From Bacillota bacterium (lineage in GTDB: Bacteria > Bacillota > Clostridia > Acetivibrionales > DSM-1351), in assembly GCA_023444055.1 (NCBI GenBank), contig JAEZRV010000053.1, positions 1 to 48,938 on the forward strand: a stretch of DNA of 48,938 nt. The letters run 5' to 3'. This document shows positions 1-9,000 of this stretch, one piece after another (position 1 is the first letter of the stretch; every line of letters starts with the position of its first letter). Position numbers and translations under genes: made by a program. The notes beneath the pieces were generated by a model that saw only the letters and a program-made list of their open reading frames with translations, ran no database searches and had not been told where the DNA came from.

Positions 1-252
1 CATACATAATCATTAGCTGACTCATTACTTGATCCCAATTTCGATATCTCTGAGTCCACTTTTTTATTACATTCATTGATGCTAAATAAAGCATTTTTTC
101 AAGTGACGTATCGGAAGGAAAGACAGCCTTGGTCTTTGTAACTTTTCTAAATTGCCTGTTTAATCCCTCTATTATATTTGTTGTATATATTATCTGCTCA
201 GGAAATTTGTAAAAGGGAGATAAGACGTCCCAGTTACTTTTGGCGGGTAGTT
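1..252 (-). pseudogene. IS256-family transposase, C-terminal remnant
   Basis: Translating the minus strand gives the conserved C-terminal part of an IS256 (mutator-type) DDE transposase: segments such as YTTNIIEGLNRQFRKVTKTK and a downstream LYLASMN...KKWTQRYRNW block. The stretch before YTTN is shortened compared with intact relatives, and recognisable coding sequence stops near 250 with no 5' part of the gene. The other end runs off the window. This is a dead fragment of a mobile element. The family call is firm; the exact ends are not. Confidence 0.8.
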
Positions 253-342
253 ATTTTTCTCGAAAATAGTTTACCCGTTAGTAAAGATTAAAAAGTGCAT
301 CATCAACCATTCTTGTTCCCGAATTACTGGCGAAAAATGCTA

Positions 343-371
343 TTGACACCTCAAAACTTATCACGTATAAT
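343..371 (+). promoter_or_regulatory. SigA-type promoter of the Rrf2 gene
   Basis: TTGACA at 343-348, a 17-bp spacer and TATAAT at 366-371 form a perfect consensus promoter about 50 bp before the Rrf2 start codon. The predicted transcription start near 378 lies inside the dyad motif at 374-390, a geometry suited to repression. Confidence 0.85.
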
Positions 372-372
372 C

Positions 373-390
373 AAAGACAAATACAGTCTT
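373..390 (+). promoter_or_regulatory. Putative Rrf2 operator, copy 1
   Basis: AAGAC-AAATACA-GTCTT is a perfect inverted repeat with a 7-nt centre, immediately downstream of the -10 box. The same core (AAAGAtAAaTACAGTCT) recurs upstream of the methyltransferase and MATE genes. The likely ligand is the Rrf2 protein encoded next to it. That is inference from position and recurrence. Confidence 0.6.
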
Positions 391-418
391 CGTTTTCTTC
401 AGAAGGAGGGGAATAATT

Positions 419-799
419 ATGAAATATACAAAAGCAACGGATTATGCTTTGCACATAATGGCCTATTTTATTAAACAAGAAAGCAAGGACAATTTTAGTC
501 TTCAGCCATTAGCGAGTCATATGAATATATCACCTACCTACCTCTCCAAGATATTAACTCAATTAGTAAAGGCTAACCTTATTCAGTCAACTGCTGGTGT
601 AAATGGTGGCTATAGTCTTAGGAAACCTAAAACTGATATTAGTTTTTATGATGTCATTCAAGCCATAGAAGGTAGTGGCGCACTTTTCACTTGTGAAATG
701 GACGAGAACCGTGCTTGCCCCATAGAAAAGGTTATGCGAGACGCTGAAGAGAAAATGGTAAATGCACTTAAAGAAAAGCGATTTTACAACATTGTCTAA
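419..799 (+). CDS. Rrf2-family transcriptional regulator
   Basis: A 126-aa protein with the Rrf2 winged-helix layout: N-terminal KYTKATDYALHIMAY, a recognition-helix region SPTYLSKILTQLVKA (about 39-53), and the wing signature GGYSLRKP (about 63-70). Rrf2 proteins are dimeric repressors that sense iron-sulfur clusters, redox state or small molecules. Only two cysteines (C92, C100) lie where IscR-type members carry three, so a canonical 2Fe-2S site is doubtful and thiol sensing is possible. A strong ribosome site (GAAGGAGGGG) precedes the ATG. The gene has a consensus promoter with a dyad operator over the start site, pointing to autorepression. The methyltransferase and MATE genes downstream carry the same motif, so it probably controls all three. 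Confidence 0.9.
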   Translation: MKYTKATDYALHIMAYFIKQESKDNFSLQPLASHMNISPTYLSKILTQLVKANLIQSTAGVNGGYSLRKPKTDISFYDVIQAIEGSGALFTCEMDENRACPIEKVMRDAEEKMVNALKEKRFYNIV

Positions 800-802
800 A
801 AG

Positions 803-843
803 ATGAGCAAGAAGCGTATGCAGTTTTAACTGCTCATTTTTTT
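803..843 (+). terminator. Intrinsic terminator after the Rrf2 gene
   Basis: ATGAGCA (803-809) pairs with TGCTCAT (831-837), followed directly by a T-run to 843. An inner GCAGTT/AACTGC stem is also possible. It separates the regulator from the methyltransferase gene; a similar structure follows the methyltransferase. Confidence 0.6.
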
Positions 844-852
844 AATACATTT

Positions 853-869
853 AAAGATAAATACAGTCT
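853..869 (+). promoter_or_regulatory. Putative Rrf2 operator, copy 2
   Basis: AAAGATAAATACAGTCT is identical to copy 1 except for one base, and lies 28 bp before the methyltransferase start codon. No good -35 box is visible ahead of it. TACATT at 846-851 may serve as -10. Confidence 0.55.
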
Positions 870-896
870 GAATTGCATTTCATAGGAGGCTTTATT

Positions 897-1523
897 ATGG
901 ATCAAAATCACAATAATCATCATTGCCAAAATCACCATCATAACCGCAATTACCAAGACAATAATTTTTTAACCAAAATGGCTTTTTTAGATAGTAAGCA
1001 AAGAGAGCGTCTTATTCCACCAGAAGTTCTTGTTAGTCAAATGCCCATTCAAAATAACCATACGCTACTTGATGTTGGCGCTGGTTCAGGATTTTTTACA
1101 ATCCCGATGGCAGAGAGGACAAGTAATAAAGTTTATGCCATGGATCCTGACAAACGCATGCTCAGTGTCATTGAAGCCAAAGCAAAAGAAAAAGGACTTA
1201 ATAACATTGAATCCCTTCCAGAGACTATCGAGAATTTAAGTCTTCAAAATAACAGCGTTGATTTTGTCATGGCCTCTTTAATTCTTCACGAAGTAAAGTC
1301 ACTGACACTAGCACTCACAAAAATATTTGAGGTTCTAACTACAGGAGGACACTTGTTATGTCTTGAATATGAAAAGGACGACTTGATTATTGAAGGACCT
1401 CCAATGTCAATTCGCATAAAATCAGAAGAACTAGAAAAAATATTGTTAACCATTGGCTTCAACATAGTGAAGCAGACTAAAATTAATGATGCTATTTATA
1501 CTATTTTGGTAGTTAAAAACTAG
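897..1523 (+). CDS. Class I SAM-dependent methyltransferase with His-rich N-terminus
   Basis: The ATG at 897 is preferred over an upstream start at 873 because AGGAGG (884-889) sits 7 nt before it. The 208-aa protein has the class I methyltransferase motif I LLDVGAGSGFF (about 55-65), an acidic motif II (AMDPD) and a later GGHLLCLEYE strand, so it should bind S-adenosylmethionine in the cytosol. The first 20 residues are crowded with histidine and asparagine plus one cysteine (NHNNHHCQNHHHN), a likely metal-binding tail. It lies between an Rrf2 regulator and a MATE exporter with shared operators, suggesting detoxification by methylation and efflux. The substrate is unknown. Confidence 0.85.
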   Translation: MDQNHNNHHCQNHHHNRNYQDNNFLTKMAFLDSKQRERLIPPEVLVSQMPIQNNHTLLDVGAGSGFFTIPMAERTSNKVYAMDPDKRMLSVIEAKAKEKGLNNIESLPETIENLSLQNNSVDFVMASLILHEVKSLTLALTKIFEVLTTGGHLLCLEYEKDDLIIEGPPMSIRIKSEELEKILLTIGFNIVKQTKINDAIYTILVVKN

Positions 1524-1564
1524 AAACAAATCACATAAAAACATAATTTGGATATGCGTAAAGA

Positions 1565-1605
1565 ATGAGCAAGTTAGATTTGTAGTATGACAAGCTCATT
1601 TTTTT
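1565..1605 (+). terminator. Intrinsic terminator after the methyltransferase gene
   Basis: ATGAGC (1565-1570) pairs with GCTCAT (1594-1599) and is followed by a run of seven T. The outer stem matches the terminator after the Rrf2 gene, so the two intergenic regions look copied or co-evolved. Confidence 0.6.
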
Positions 1606-1614
1606 ATCACAATT

Positions 1615-1631
1615 AAAGATAATTACAGTCT
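1615..1631 (+). promoter_or_regulatory. Putative Rrf2 operator, copy 3
   Basis: AAAGATAATTACAGTCT, the third copy of the dyad-type motif, lies 43 bp before the MATE start codon and just after a terminator, as in copy 2. Confidence 0.55.
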
Positions 1632-1673
1632 ACATTATAGAATTTAGAACTTAAAATAAAGGAGAAATAATTT

Positions 1674-3065
1674 ATGGATACAAACAAAAATTTGCTCGTT
1701 ACCACCCCCATCGGTAGACTTTTACTCAAATTTTCTCTTCCCGCTATTGCTAGTATGATCGTAAACTCTTTATACAATTTAGTGGACAGAATATTTGTCG
1801 GTAGAATTGGTGCTCTTGCCATGACAGGAATTGGACTAAGCTTGCCATTTATGTTGCTTCTATCCGCAGTCAGTTCAATGATTGGAATAGGTGCGTCTGC
1901 ACTTATTTCTATTAAGCTTGGCGAAAACAACAAGGATGAAGCAAAAGGGTTACTTGGCAATGCCATCACTTTGATCATTGGCTTAATGCTCTTAATGACA
2001 CTTTTAGGTCTTGCTTTTAAAATGCCAATACTAAAGGCTTTTGGTGCTAGTGATGTAACTATGTCCTATGCAGTGGATTATATGACGGTGATTCTCTATG
2101 GTGCTGTATTTCAAGGTATTGGAACCGGATTATTAAATGTGGTCAGGGCTACAGGGCACCCTGTCAAATCAATGATGATTGTACTTGTAGGAACGCTCAT
2201 CAATATCATTTTGGACCCCATTCTCATTTTCACTTTCAACATGGGCATTTCTGGTGCAGCATGGGCAACTATTATTGCACAACTTGTAACAGTCATCATG
2301 GTCATACACCACTTTATCAGCGAAAAGAATCAAATGAAAATTGAAATAAGTCAATTAAAGCTGCGTATTACAACTACCATGTCGATTCTAAGCATCGGGT
2401 TTGCCCCTTTCGTCATGCAGTTATCATCCGTTGTCGTCAGTATCCTATCGAATAATGCCCTTAAAACATACGGTGGTGACATGGCTATAGGGGCAATGAC
2501 AATTATCAACGCTGTGATGGTCATATTCCTTATGTCGGCCATGGGTATTACACAAGGTGCCGCACCCCTCATCGGATTTAATTTTGGCGCTAAGCGCTTT
2601 GATCGGGTAAAACAACTATTGAAACTTGAACTAATTGCTGTAGGTGCAATCTGTACAATAACCTTTATTCTTGTTCAAATTTTCCCGGTCATACTATCGA
2701 GCATCTTTACCAGTGACACTGGTCTCATCTCAATGGCAAGTTCTGGCATGCGTCTATTATTACTAATGCTTCCTCTTTTAAGTGCACAGATGGTTGGAGC
2801 AAGCTATTTTCAGGCTATTGGCGAAGCAAAGAAGGCTGCTTTTTTAGGACTTTCAAGACAAGTGCTGTTACTGATTCCTCTACTTCTTATTCTACCTCCA
2901 CTCTTTGGATTAAATGGTGTCTGGGGTGCAAGCGCTCTTGCAGATCTTATCTCTAGCCTCATTGCCATCCTCTCTTTGAAATCAGCATTCAACCACTTGA
3001 ACAACCTTGAACGCCAGAATGGTTCAGAAGAATATGAAACAATGTCATCATCAATAGCAGAATAA
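1674..3065 (+). CDS. MATE-family multidrug efflux protein
   Basis: A 463-aa polytopic membrane protein with the two-bundle MATE plan of about 12 helices. The N-terminal part reads LLLKFSLPAIASMIVNSLYNLVDRIFVG, typical of MepA/NorM-like exporters, and a second-half motif is ITQGAAPLIGFNFGA. MATE proteins expel cationic or drug-like compounds using Na+ or H+ gradients. The start follows AAAGGAG with 9-nt spacing. The third copy of the Rrf2-type operator is just upstream, so it is probably induced together with the methyltransferase. ClbM, the colibactin precursor exporter, is also a MATE protein, but this gene is separated from the NRPS operon by a regulator and on the opposite strand, so a link is only possible. 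Confidence 0.9.
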   Translation: MDTNKNLLVTTPIGRLLLKFSLPAIASMIVNSLYNLVDRIFVGRIGALAMTGIGLSLPFMLLLSAVSSMIGIGASALISIKLGENNKDEAKGLLGNAITLIIGLMLLMTLLGLAFKMPILKAFGASDVTMSYAVDYMTVILYGAVFQGIGTGLLNVVRATGHPVKSMMIVLVGTLINIILDPILIFTFNMGISGAAWATIIAQLVTVIMVIHHFISEKNQMKIEISQLKLRITTTMSILSIGFAPFVMQLSSVVVSILSNNALKTYGGDMAIGAMTIINAVMVIFLMSAMGITQGAAPLIGFNFGAKRFDRVKQLLKLELIAVGAICTITFILVQIFPVILSSIFTSDTGLISMASSGMRLLLLMLPLLSAQMVGASYFQAIGEAKKAAFLGLSRQVLLLIPLLLILPPLFGLNGVWGASALADLISSLIAILSLKSAFNHLNNLERQNGSEEYETMSSSIAE

Positions 3066-3460
3066 ATATCAGAATAAATAAAAAGAGGGTCAAAAAACGT
3101 CATTTTTTCGTCTGTTTTTGCCCAAAATTCAGACAAAACTACTATATGTTGTTGTCAAATTCTACTTTTTCTCACCCGAACCACTACGCGTCATCAGAAT
3201 TATCGTTTCAGCAGTAGCCCGTTTCCACTCAGCCTTCGCCTTCATCTCGGCTTCTTGGACGTGCCTTGCATGGGTGGTACAGCATCTTCTTCAGTCGTTT
3301 CACTCCTTCACAAGCTGTGTTACCACCTCAACGTGCCTTGAGTAAACAAATTTGATGTCGTGAAGATCCACGGGCATCTTGACGGAGGGTTGTTCCAATC
3401 TAATCATCCATGGACTCATCGTTCACTAAAATTGAATATTGTCCATTGAACTACTAGTTG
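3066..3460. other. Intergenic region, no recognisable gene
   Basis: About 395 bp that look less AT-rich than the surroundings. A weak AAAAAA/TTTTTT hairpin after the MATE gene (about 3090-3120) may end transcription. CTCAACGTGCCTTGAG near 3328-3343 resembles CTCAACGTGTGTTGAG near 4517-4532, so a small hairpin repeat may flank the AraC-type gene. Translations in all frames give no family I recognise. Confidence 0.4.
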
Positions 3461-4333
3461 TTATTTCTTTTTCACTGGAATCCAAATTTCACTTCTATAA
3501 TTCGGGTTTCCGGTGTCCGGACTTTCATTCCACAAAATCTCTGGACCTTCCACTGCCTCGTAACCTGAGGTTGGAAACCACTCTGAGTAAATCCTGCCCC
3601 ATACATTCTGAAGCGTTTCTGGAAAAGGTCCTACCGATTCAAATACTGCCCAGGTTCCGGAATTAATATTTAATGCAACAAATTCAGCCGTTTCATTTAA
3701 TGATGTTGCTACCCCGATGTAATGATCGAGTTCACCCTTTTCTTTCATTCTTCCTTCCAAAAAATTAGTGGAAGCGCTAATAATGCCTGTTGGTTCTACA
3801 TTCGAGATTGCTTTTAATTGCATAATCACCTCTGGTGTTAAGAGTTCAGTCATTTTTGAAATCTCAGGATTGATGCCACCAAAAATAATGGGAACCCTTT
3901 TCTTAAAACCTACTAACCTAAATGATTCTTTTTCAACAATACGATAATTCATTTCGCATCCTCCTTTAATTGATAATTGAAAAGTCATACGAGGATAAGC
4001 CTTTAATTGTGTATTCTCATACCTTGCCTCTGATGGAAGAATGCCATGCATAGAATGAAACGCACGAGAAAATGAATCCGATGACGTATAACCATATTTT
4101 ACAGCTACATCAATTATTCTCAAATCCTTATCCTTCAAGTCAAGCGCAGCTAAAGTTAATTTCCTTCTCCGAATATATTCTGATAGGCTTATACCTGATA
4201 AAAAGGAAAACATTCGCTTAAAATGATACTCTGAACAGAAAACAATTTTTGAAATTTTGCTGTAATCGATATCCTGAGTTAAGTTCTCTTCAATGTACTC
4301 CATTGCATCATTCATGCTACTCAAAGTATCCAT
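3461..4333 (-). CDS. AraC-family regulator with GyrI-like effector domain
   Basis: The protein has an N-terminal AraC/XylS helix-turn-helix pair (about 10-105; FCSEYHFKRMFSFLSGISL and the second HTH GYTSSDSFSRAFHSMHGILP) and a C-terminal GyrI-like/AraC_E_bind domain (about 130-290; EMNYRIVEKESFRLVGF, ending EIWIPVKK). Such proteins sense drug-like ligands and often control efflux. A longer reading from 4399 exists, but AGGGAGG lies 7 nt before the ATG at 4333 (4 nt before another at 4336), so I take 4333. It lies between the MATE gene (convergent) and the NRPS/MFS operon, which has the same orientation but is separated by about 400 bp. Its target is not evident. Confidence 0.88.
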   Translation of the reverse strand: MDTLSSMNDAMEYIEENLTQDIDYSKISKIVFCSEYHFKRMFSFLSGISLSEYIRRRKLTLAALDLKDKDLRIIDVAVKYGYTSSDSFSRAFHSMHGILPSEARYENTQLKAYPRMTFQLSIKGGCEMNYRIVEKESFRLVGFKKRVPIIFGGINPEISKMTELLTPEVIMQLKAISNVEPTGIISASTNFLEGRMKEKGELDHYIGVATSLNETAEFVALNINSGTWAVFESVGPFPETLQNVWGRIYSEWFPTSGYEAVEGPEILWNESPDTGNPNYRSEIWIPVKKK

Positions 4334-4399
4334 CATACAACCTCCCTTTACAATCAATAATACCAAATGATTTATTTGCCCATCCGATAATCTATGCAC

Positions 4400-4750
4400 A
4401 ATATTGTCGATTTAATTCCCTCATACAAAAAACCAATGAATGTCATTTATGCGCTCAGCGGCTTAAAATCATTCTATTTACTTAATTCTACCACTTCTCC
4501 AACTTCACCACGCACTCAACGTGTGTTGAGGCAGTAAAATGATAGAAATACGCAAAATTACGTTCGGCTGAAATGCACAGGCTTCAATCTTAATTGAATT
4601 TATGAACATACATCAAAATTGACTTAAATTAAATCTATGGCAACTTCGTAGCCTATTCTTAAAATACTATCGTAATATTATCATAGAATCATTTTTGTAC
4701 AAAAACAGCGATTAATACATATAATATTTACAAGATCTTTTCTATTTTTA
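4400..4750. other. Intergenic region between the NRPS/MFS operon end and the AraC gene
   Basis: AT-rich, with no gene visible. It contains the CTCAAC-GTGT-GTTGAG hairpin (about 4517-4532). No convincing U-tract terminator is visible for the NRPS operon that ends at 4751. Confidence 0.35.
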
Positions 4751-6037
4751 TCAATTTGTATTATCTTTAATAAATTCCTTATAATATTTGTTATTTAATA
4801 TGTATATACAAATCAGTATAATTGATATTCCGGCAATAGCTGGTAGATAACTCCACTTGATTTTATCCAATAATACTCCATATATATACATACCTAATGG
4901 AACAAAAATTTCCATTGCGCTAAAAGCAAGAGATAAAATCTTCCCACGGAACTTTTGTGGAATAAGTAACTGTAATGTACTCATAAGTGGAACTAATTGT
5001 AAAATATTTAAGATCCCTATTGCAACTAGTATCCCTGAAAAAAGTAATGTTACATACCATTTTGCTAAAAATAACTGTTGAAATGTTTCTATAGAAACAA
5101 AAAGGAATACAAATCCTGATTGCGCTATAAGAAGAAATATATTATATTTCAGAAATTTCTTAAAAGAACTACTAAAAGTTATAATCATTGTACCTATAAT
5201 TACACCCAATGCCATTGCCCCTTGAATTATAGATAATTGCATTTCCGAAACATTAATAATTTTATAGCTTATGTAAGGTACAACAACTGAAAATAATGGA
5301 GCAAAGAAAAACTGGGTCACTGAAGCAAGCCCTATCAATAATTCTAGAATAGGGAAAGACTTAAGATACCTAAATGCCATTTTTACATCTTGCACGAAAC
5401 CAATATCCTCATGTATATTAATTGGTTGTTCATCAAACTTTATAAAAACTTCACCAATACTAGATAATAAAAATGAAATACCATTTAACAAAAAAATAGT
5501 TTCCATCTGAATATTTCTATATGCAATCACCCCAATTACAGGACCTAAAACACCAACAATTGATCCTATCGCTTGAAAAAAAGAGTTTGTTTTTGCAATA
5601 TGATGTTCAGGAACAATGATTGGAATGGACGCTTGGGTTGTTACCATATAAAAGCTTTGGATAATAGGAAGAATTATATTATAAACCATTAATAGTGATA
5701 TGCTATGGGGGCAACTAATAAATAACATCATAAATAGTAAAACAGCCACCCCACTTAGAATATCCGAAAATATGAAAATATTCTTTTTATCATATTTATC
5801 AACTATTGGTCCTGCTATTAGTTTCGCAATTGCACCAGATAAATATGATAAAGCAAGAAAAAGCGAAAAATTATATGCTGAATTTGTTATATCAAGCACA
5901 TATATACTTAACGCAAACGAAAAAATTGCAGTTCCAAATTTTGATACTGACCGAGTAGTTATAATTAGTAAAAAATTGTACTTATTTGTGATTTTAAGGT
6001 TTCCCAATGGGACAATCATTTTCTTAAAAAGGTTCAT
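4751..6037 (-). CDS. MFS transporter, probable exporter of the NRPS product
   Basis: A 428-aa membrane protein of about 12 helices, with an MFS loop 2-3 region GPIVDKYDKKNIFIFSD (about 77-93). Overall it resembles the MFS_3/enterobactin-exporter-like group common in NRPS clusters of Firmicutes. It begins 24 bp after the stop of the last NRPS gene, with AAGAGG before its ATG, and is the last gene of the four-gene operon. Export of the finished or still-capped peptide across the membrane is the natural role. Substrate and direction are inferred from context. Confidence 0.85.
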   Translation of the reverse strand: MNLFKKMIVPLGNLKITNKYNFLLIITTRSVSKFGTAIFSFALSIYVLDITNSAYNFSLFLALSYLSGAIAKLIAGPIVDKYDKKNIFIFSDILSGVAVLLFMMLFISCPHSISLLMVYNIILPIIQSFYMVTTQASIPIIVPEHHIAKTNSFFQAIGSIVGVLGPVIGVIAYRNIQMETIFLLNGISFLLSSIGEVFIKFDEQPINIHEDIGFVQDVKMAFRYLKSFPILELLIGLASVTQFFFAPLFSVVVPYISYKIINVSEMQLSIIQGAMALGVIIGTMIITFSSSFKKFLKYNIFLLIAQSGFVFLFVSIETFQQLFLAKWYVTLLFSGILVAIGILNILQLVPLMSTLQLLIPQKFRGKILSLAFSAMEIFVPLGMYIYGVLLDKIKWSYLPAIAGISIILICIYILNNKYYKEFIKDNTN

Positions 6038-6061
6038 ATATCTTTTATCCTCTTAAGAATA

Positions 6062-9000
6062 TCATATTTTTAATAAATTAATTAATTTTAAAATTTTCTG
6101 CGTTTCTTTAATAAAGAATTTCTGAAGTATATCAAAATTTCTATCGAAAGGCCAGTTCATAATTATTCTTATTTTATCTTGATAACATCTTGCATTGAAT
6201 AATACTCCAATAAAGGTATTATTAATATTTTCATGGTTTTCTTTTGTTCTAAGATTTCCACTCAAATAATCGTGTATATCCATCTTATCTGAGTCCCCTA
6301 TTCCTTGGAAGTTAAAAATTAGCATCGGATCTTTGAATGTTTCATTTTTCGAAAATATGCTGGAAATATTTTTATACCTAGCTCTTATCTCATCATTCAT
6401 TATCAAGTTAGAAAAATTAATATTATAGTCAACCGCTATTTTAATTCTTTCACTAATGTATTCTTTTATTTCATTTAAACTTTTTCCATGTGTTTTAATA
6501 TGCATAGGAATCAAATCTATTAATTCTCCAACCAAATGGTAATAGTTACTCTTTTGGTATTTTCTCCCATAGCTAAACAACCAAATCGGAATATCTTGCA
6601 GCCCAAAAAATTCCCTACACATTCTAATGAACAAGGATAATGTAATCTCCATTGGATTCTCTCTGACTAGGTCTTTGAATTCATCATCTATTTCAATATC
6701 AAAACAGCATTTTCTGTAATATTCTTTACCCTCACTTTCAAAAATTTCTTTAAGTTCAAAGACACTATTTTTATACTCCCTCAAATTATATTTTTGAATT
6801 ATTTCCTCCTCCGAAATATCCTGAGGTCCTTTATTTATCTGGTATATATAGTCCTTAAAGGTTACCATTTTTTCGTATTCAATTTCAGTATTATTAATAA
6901 GGCTTTCATAGTATTTCAAAATATCCCCTTTTATAATATCACTACTCATACCGTCATAAATAGTATGATTAAATGGTAAGTACAAAACATATTCTCTTTC
7001 GTTTTCTTTAACAAGTAATATTCTATAAAGTAAGTTATTTGATACCTCATATTCTTTGCAAAAATATTGAGGAAGAATACTATCCATCAACGTTCTACTT
7101 GTTTTAGGGCTATAATCAGTTAAATCCAAAAAAGGAATATCTTTAGTTTCAGAAAAAATAAATTCCTTCCAATATAACCCACTATCGCATTTTTCTATAA
7201 CACTTCTCAGCAATGTTTGTTTCATAATTAAAATATGTATCGCCTTATTTAAAACTCCAATATTAACATTTCTGTCAAACCTTATAGACATTCCAGCATA
7301 ATTGAACTTTGGGAACATTAAAAAAAGTTTTTGTATCGAAGATATAGGATATTTCTGAGTAATTTCACTCTTCATTATACATTTAGAAAACTCATAATTT
7401 TGCTGAAGGATATTGTCGAGTATTCCTACCTGCTCTAATTGATCATTTACACATTTTAACCCCATTAATTCAGAAAAATCAGAGTCGCTCAATATTTCTC
7501 CATATATAACATCACTCTTAATTTCGGATATCTTTCTTATGTAGTTTGGTTGTACTCCTTGAGCAAAATTTTCTGAAATATAATCTATAATTTCATGATA
7601 TTTTTCAAATTTGCGATTTTCTATATAAAGTACATGATATTTTCTTTCTACTAAATTATAACTTATAAATTTGCATGTAACATTAAACATATCATATAGT
7701 TTCTTTTCAACGTATTCAAAATTACAATTATCTGATTCATTATTCCCAGTTATGCTTATCATTTCAGATAAATTCTTGATGGTGATACATTGAAAAATAT
7801 CCTTGTTTTTAATTTTAACACCAATTCTTTCTAATTTAGATGTAACTCTTATTGCTTTAAGTGAATCACCTCCTAGTTCAAAGAAACTATCACTTATTCC
7901 AATTTTACCCACTCCAAGTATCTCAGACCAAATTTTTGCTAATTCTCTCTCTAATTCATTTCTAGGAGCTTCATACGAATCTCTAAAATTACTTATTTTA
8001 GGCTTTTTCAGTGCCTTCCTATCTAATTTCCCATTATGTGTTAAAGGCAGAAATTCCAATTGAATAAAATGAGTTGGAACCATCGAACTAGGGAGGTTCT
8101 TCAACATGTGCCCCCTCAATGCAGGTATTGATATATCGCTATTTGAAGTAAAGTACGCACAAAGGTACTTGTTACCCATTTCATCATCGTAAGCAATTAT
8201 GGTAGCATCGAGTATAGTATCATATTGTAGTAGTTGTTTTTCAACATCTCTGAGTTCAATTCTTACCCCATTTATTTTTACTTGATGATCTATCCTTCCT
8301 AGAACTTCCAGATTTCCGTTTTGTAGGATTCTCCCGATATCACCCGACTTATATATAATATCCTGCGGGTTGATACTAAATGGATTTTTAATAAAAACTT
8401 TTCGAGTAAGTTCCTTGTTATTATAATAGCCGGATGTTATATAAGGGGTACGAATATAGATTTCTCCCTCTATTCCTGTCCTACATGGCTTTAAATCATT
8501 GTCTAAAATAATAACTTCAGTTGAATCAATAGCTTTTCCCACAGGTATGATTGTCTTATCACTATCATCTGACTTAATCCTGTAAAAAAACTTTGCAAGA
8601 GTAGTTTCTGTTGGACCATATAGGTTTATTAATTGAATTCTATCCTGAAATATTTCATAGAAATATCTAACATCATTACCACGTAATAGTTCGCCAGCTA
8701 GAAAAATATACTTTAAGTTAATAAACTTATTATTTGAAGTAATATATGAAGTTAGTATCTTAAATAATGAAGGAACTATATGTATTAACGAAATATTCTT
8801 TCTATCAATCCACTCTTCCATTTTTGCTGCATTCTTTATAATTTCGTCATCTTCAGGTATACAAACTGTTCCTCCAGCACACAATGGTACAAAGATATCC
8901 CTTAAAAACGGATCGAAGGCTGGAGAAGTAAATTGACTTACTCTAATATTTTCATCCAACTTAAACTCTGATATTTCCCAATTAATAAAGTGCATTAAAC

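Noticed and set aside
1674..3065. MATE gene as the dedicated exporter of the NRPS product (by analogy to ClbM)
   Set aside because: It shares operators with the Rrf2 regulon and lies on the other strand beyond a regulator; the MFS gene in the NRPS operon is a better candidate.
3066..3460. Possible coding relic (minus-strand HVQEAEMKAKAEWKRATAE)
   Set aside because: No start, interrupted frames and no recognised family; kept only as unassigned intergenic sequence.
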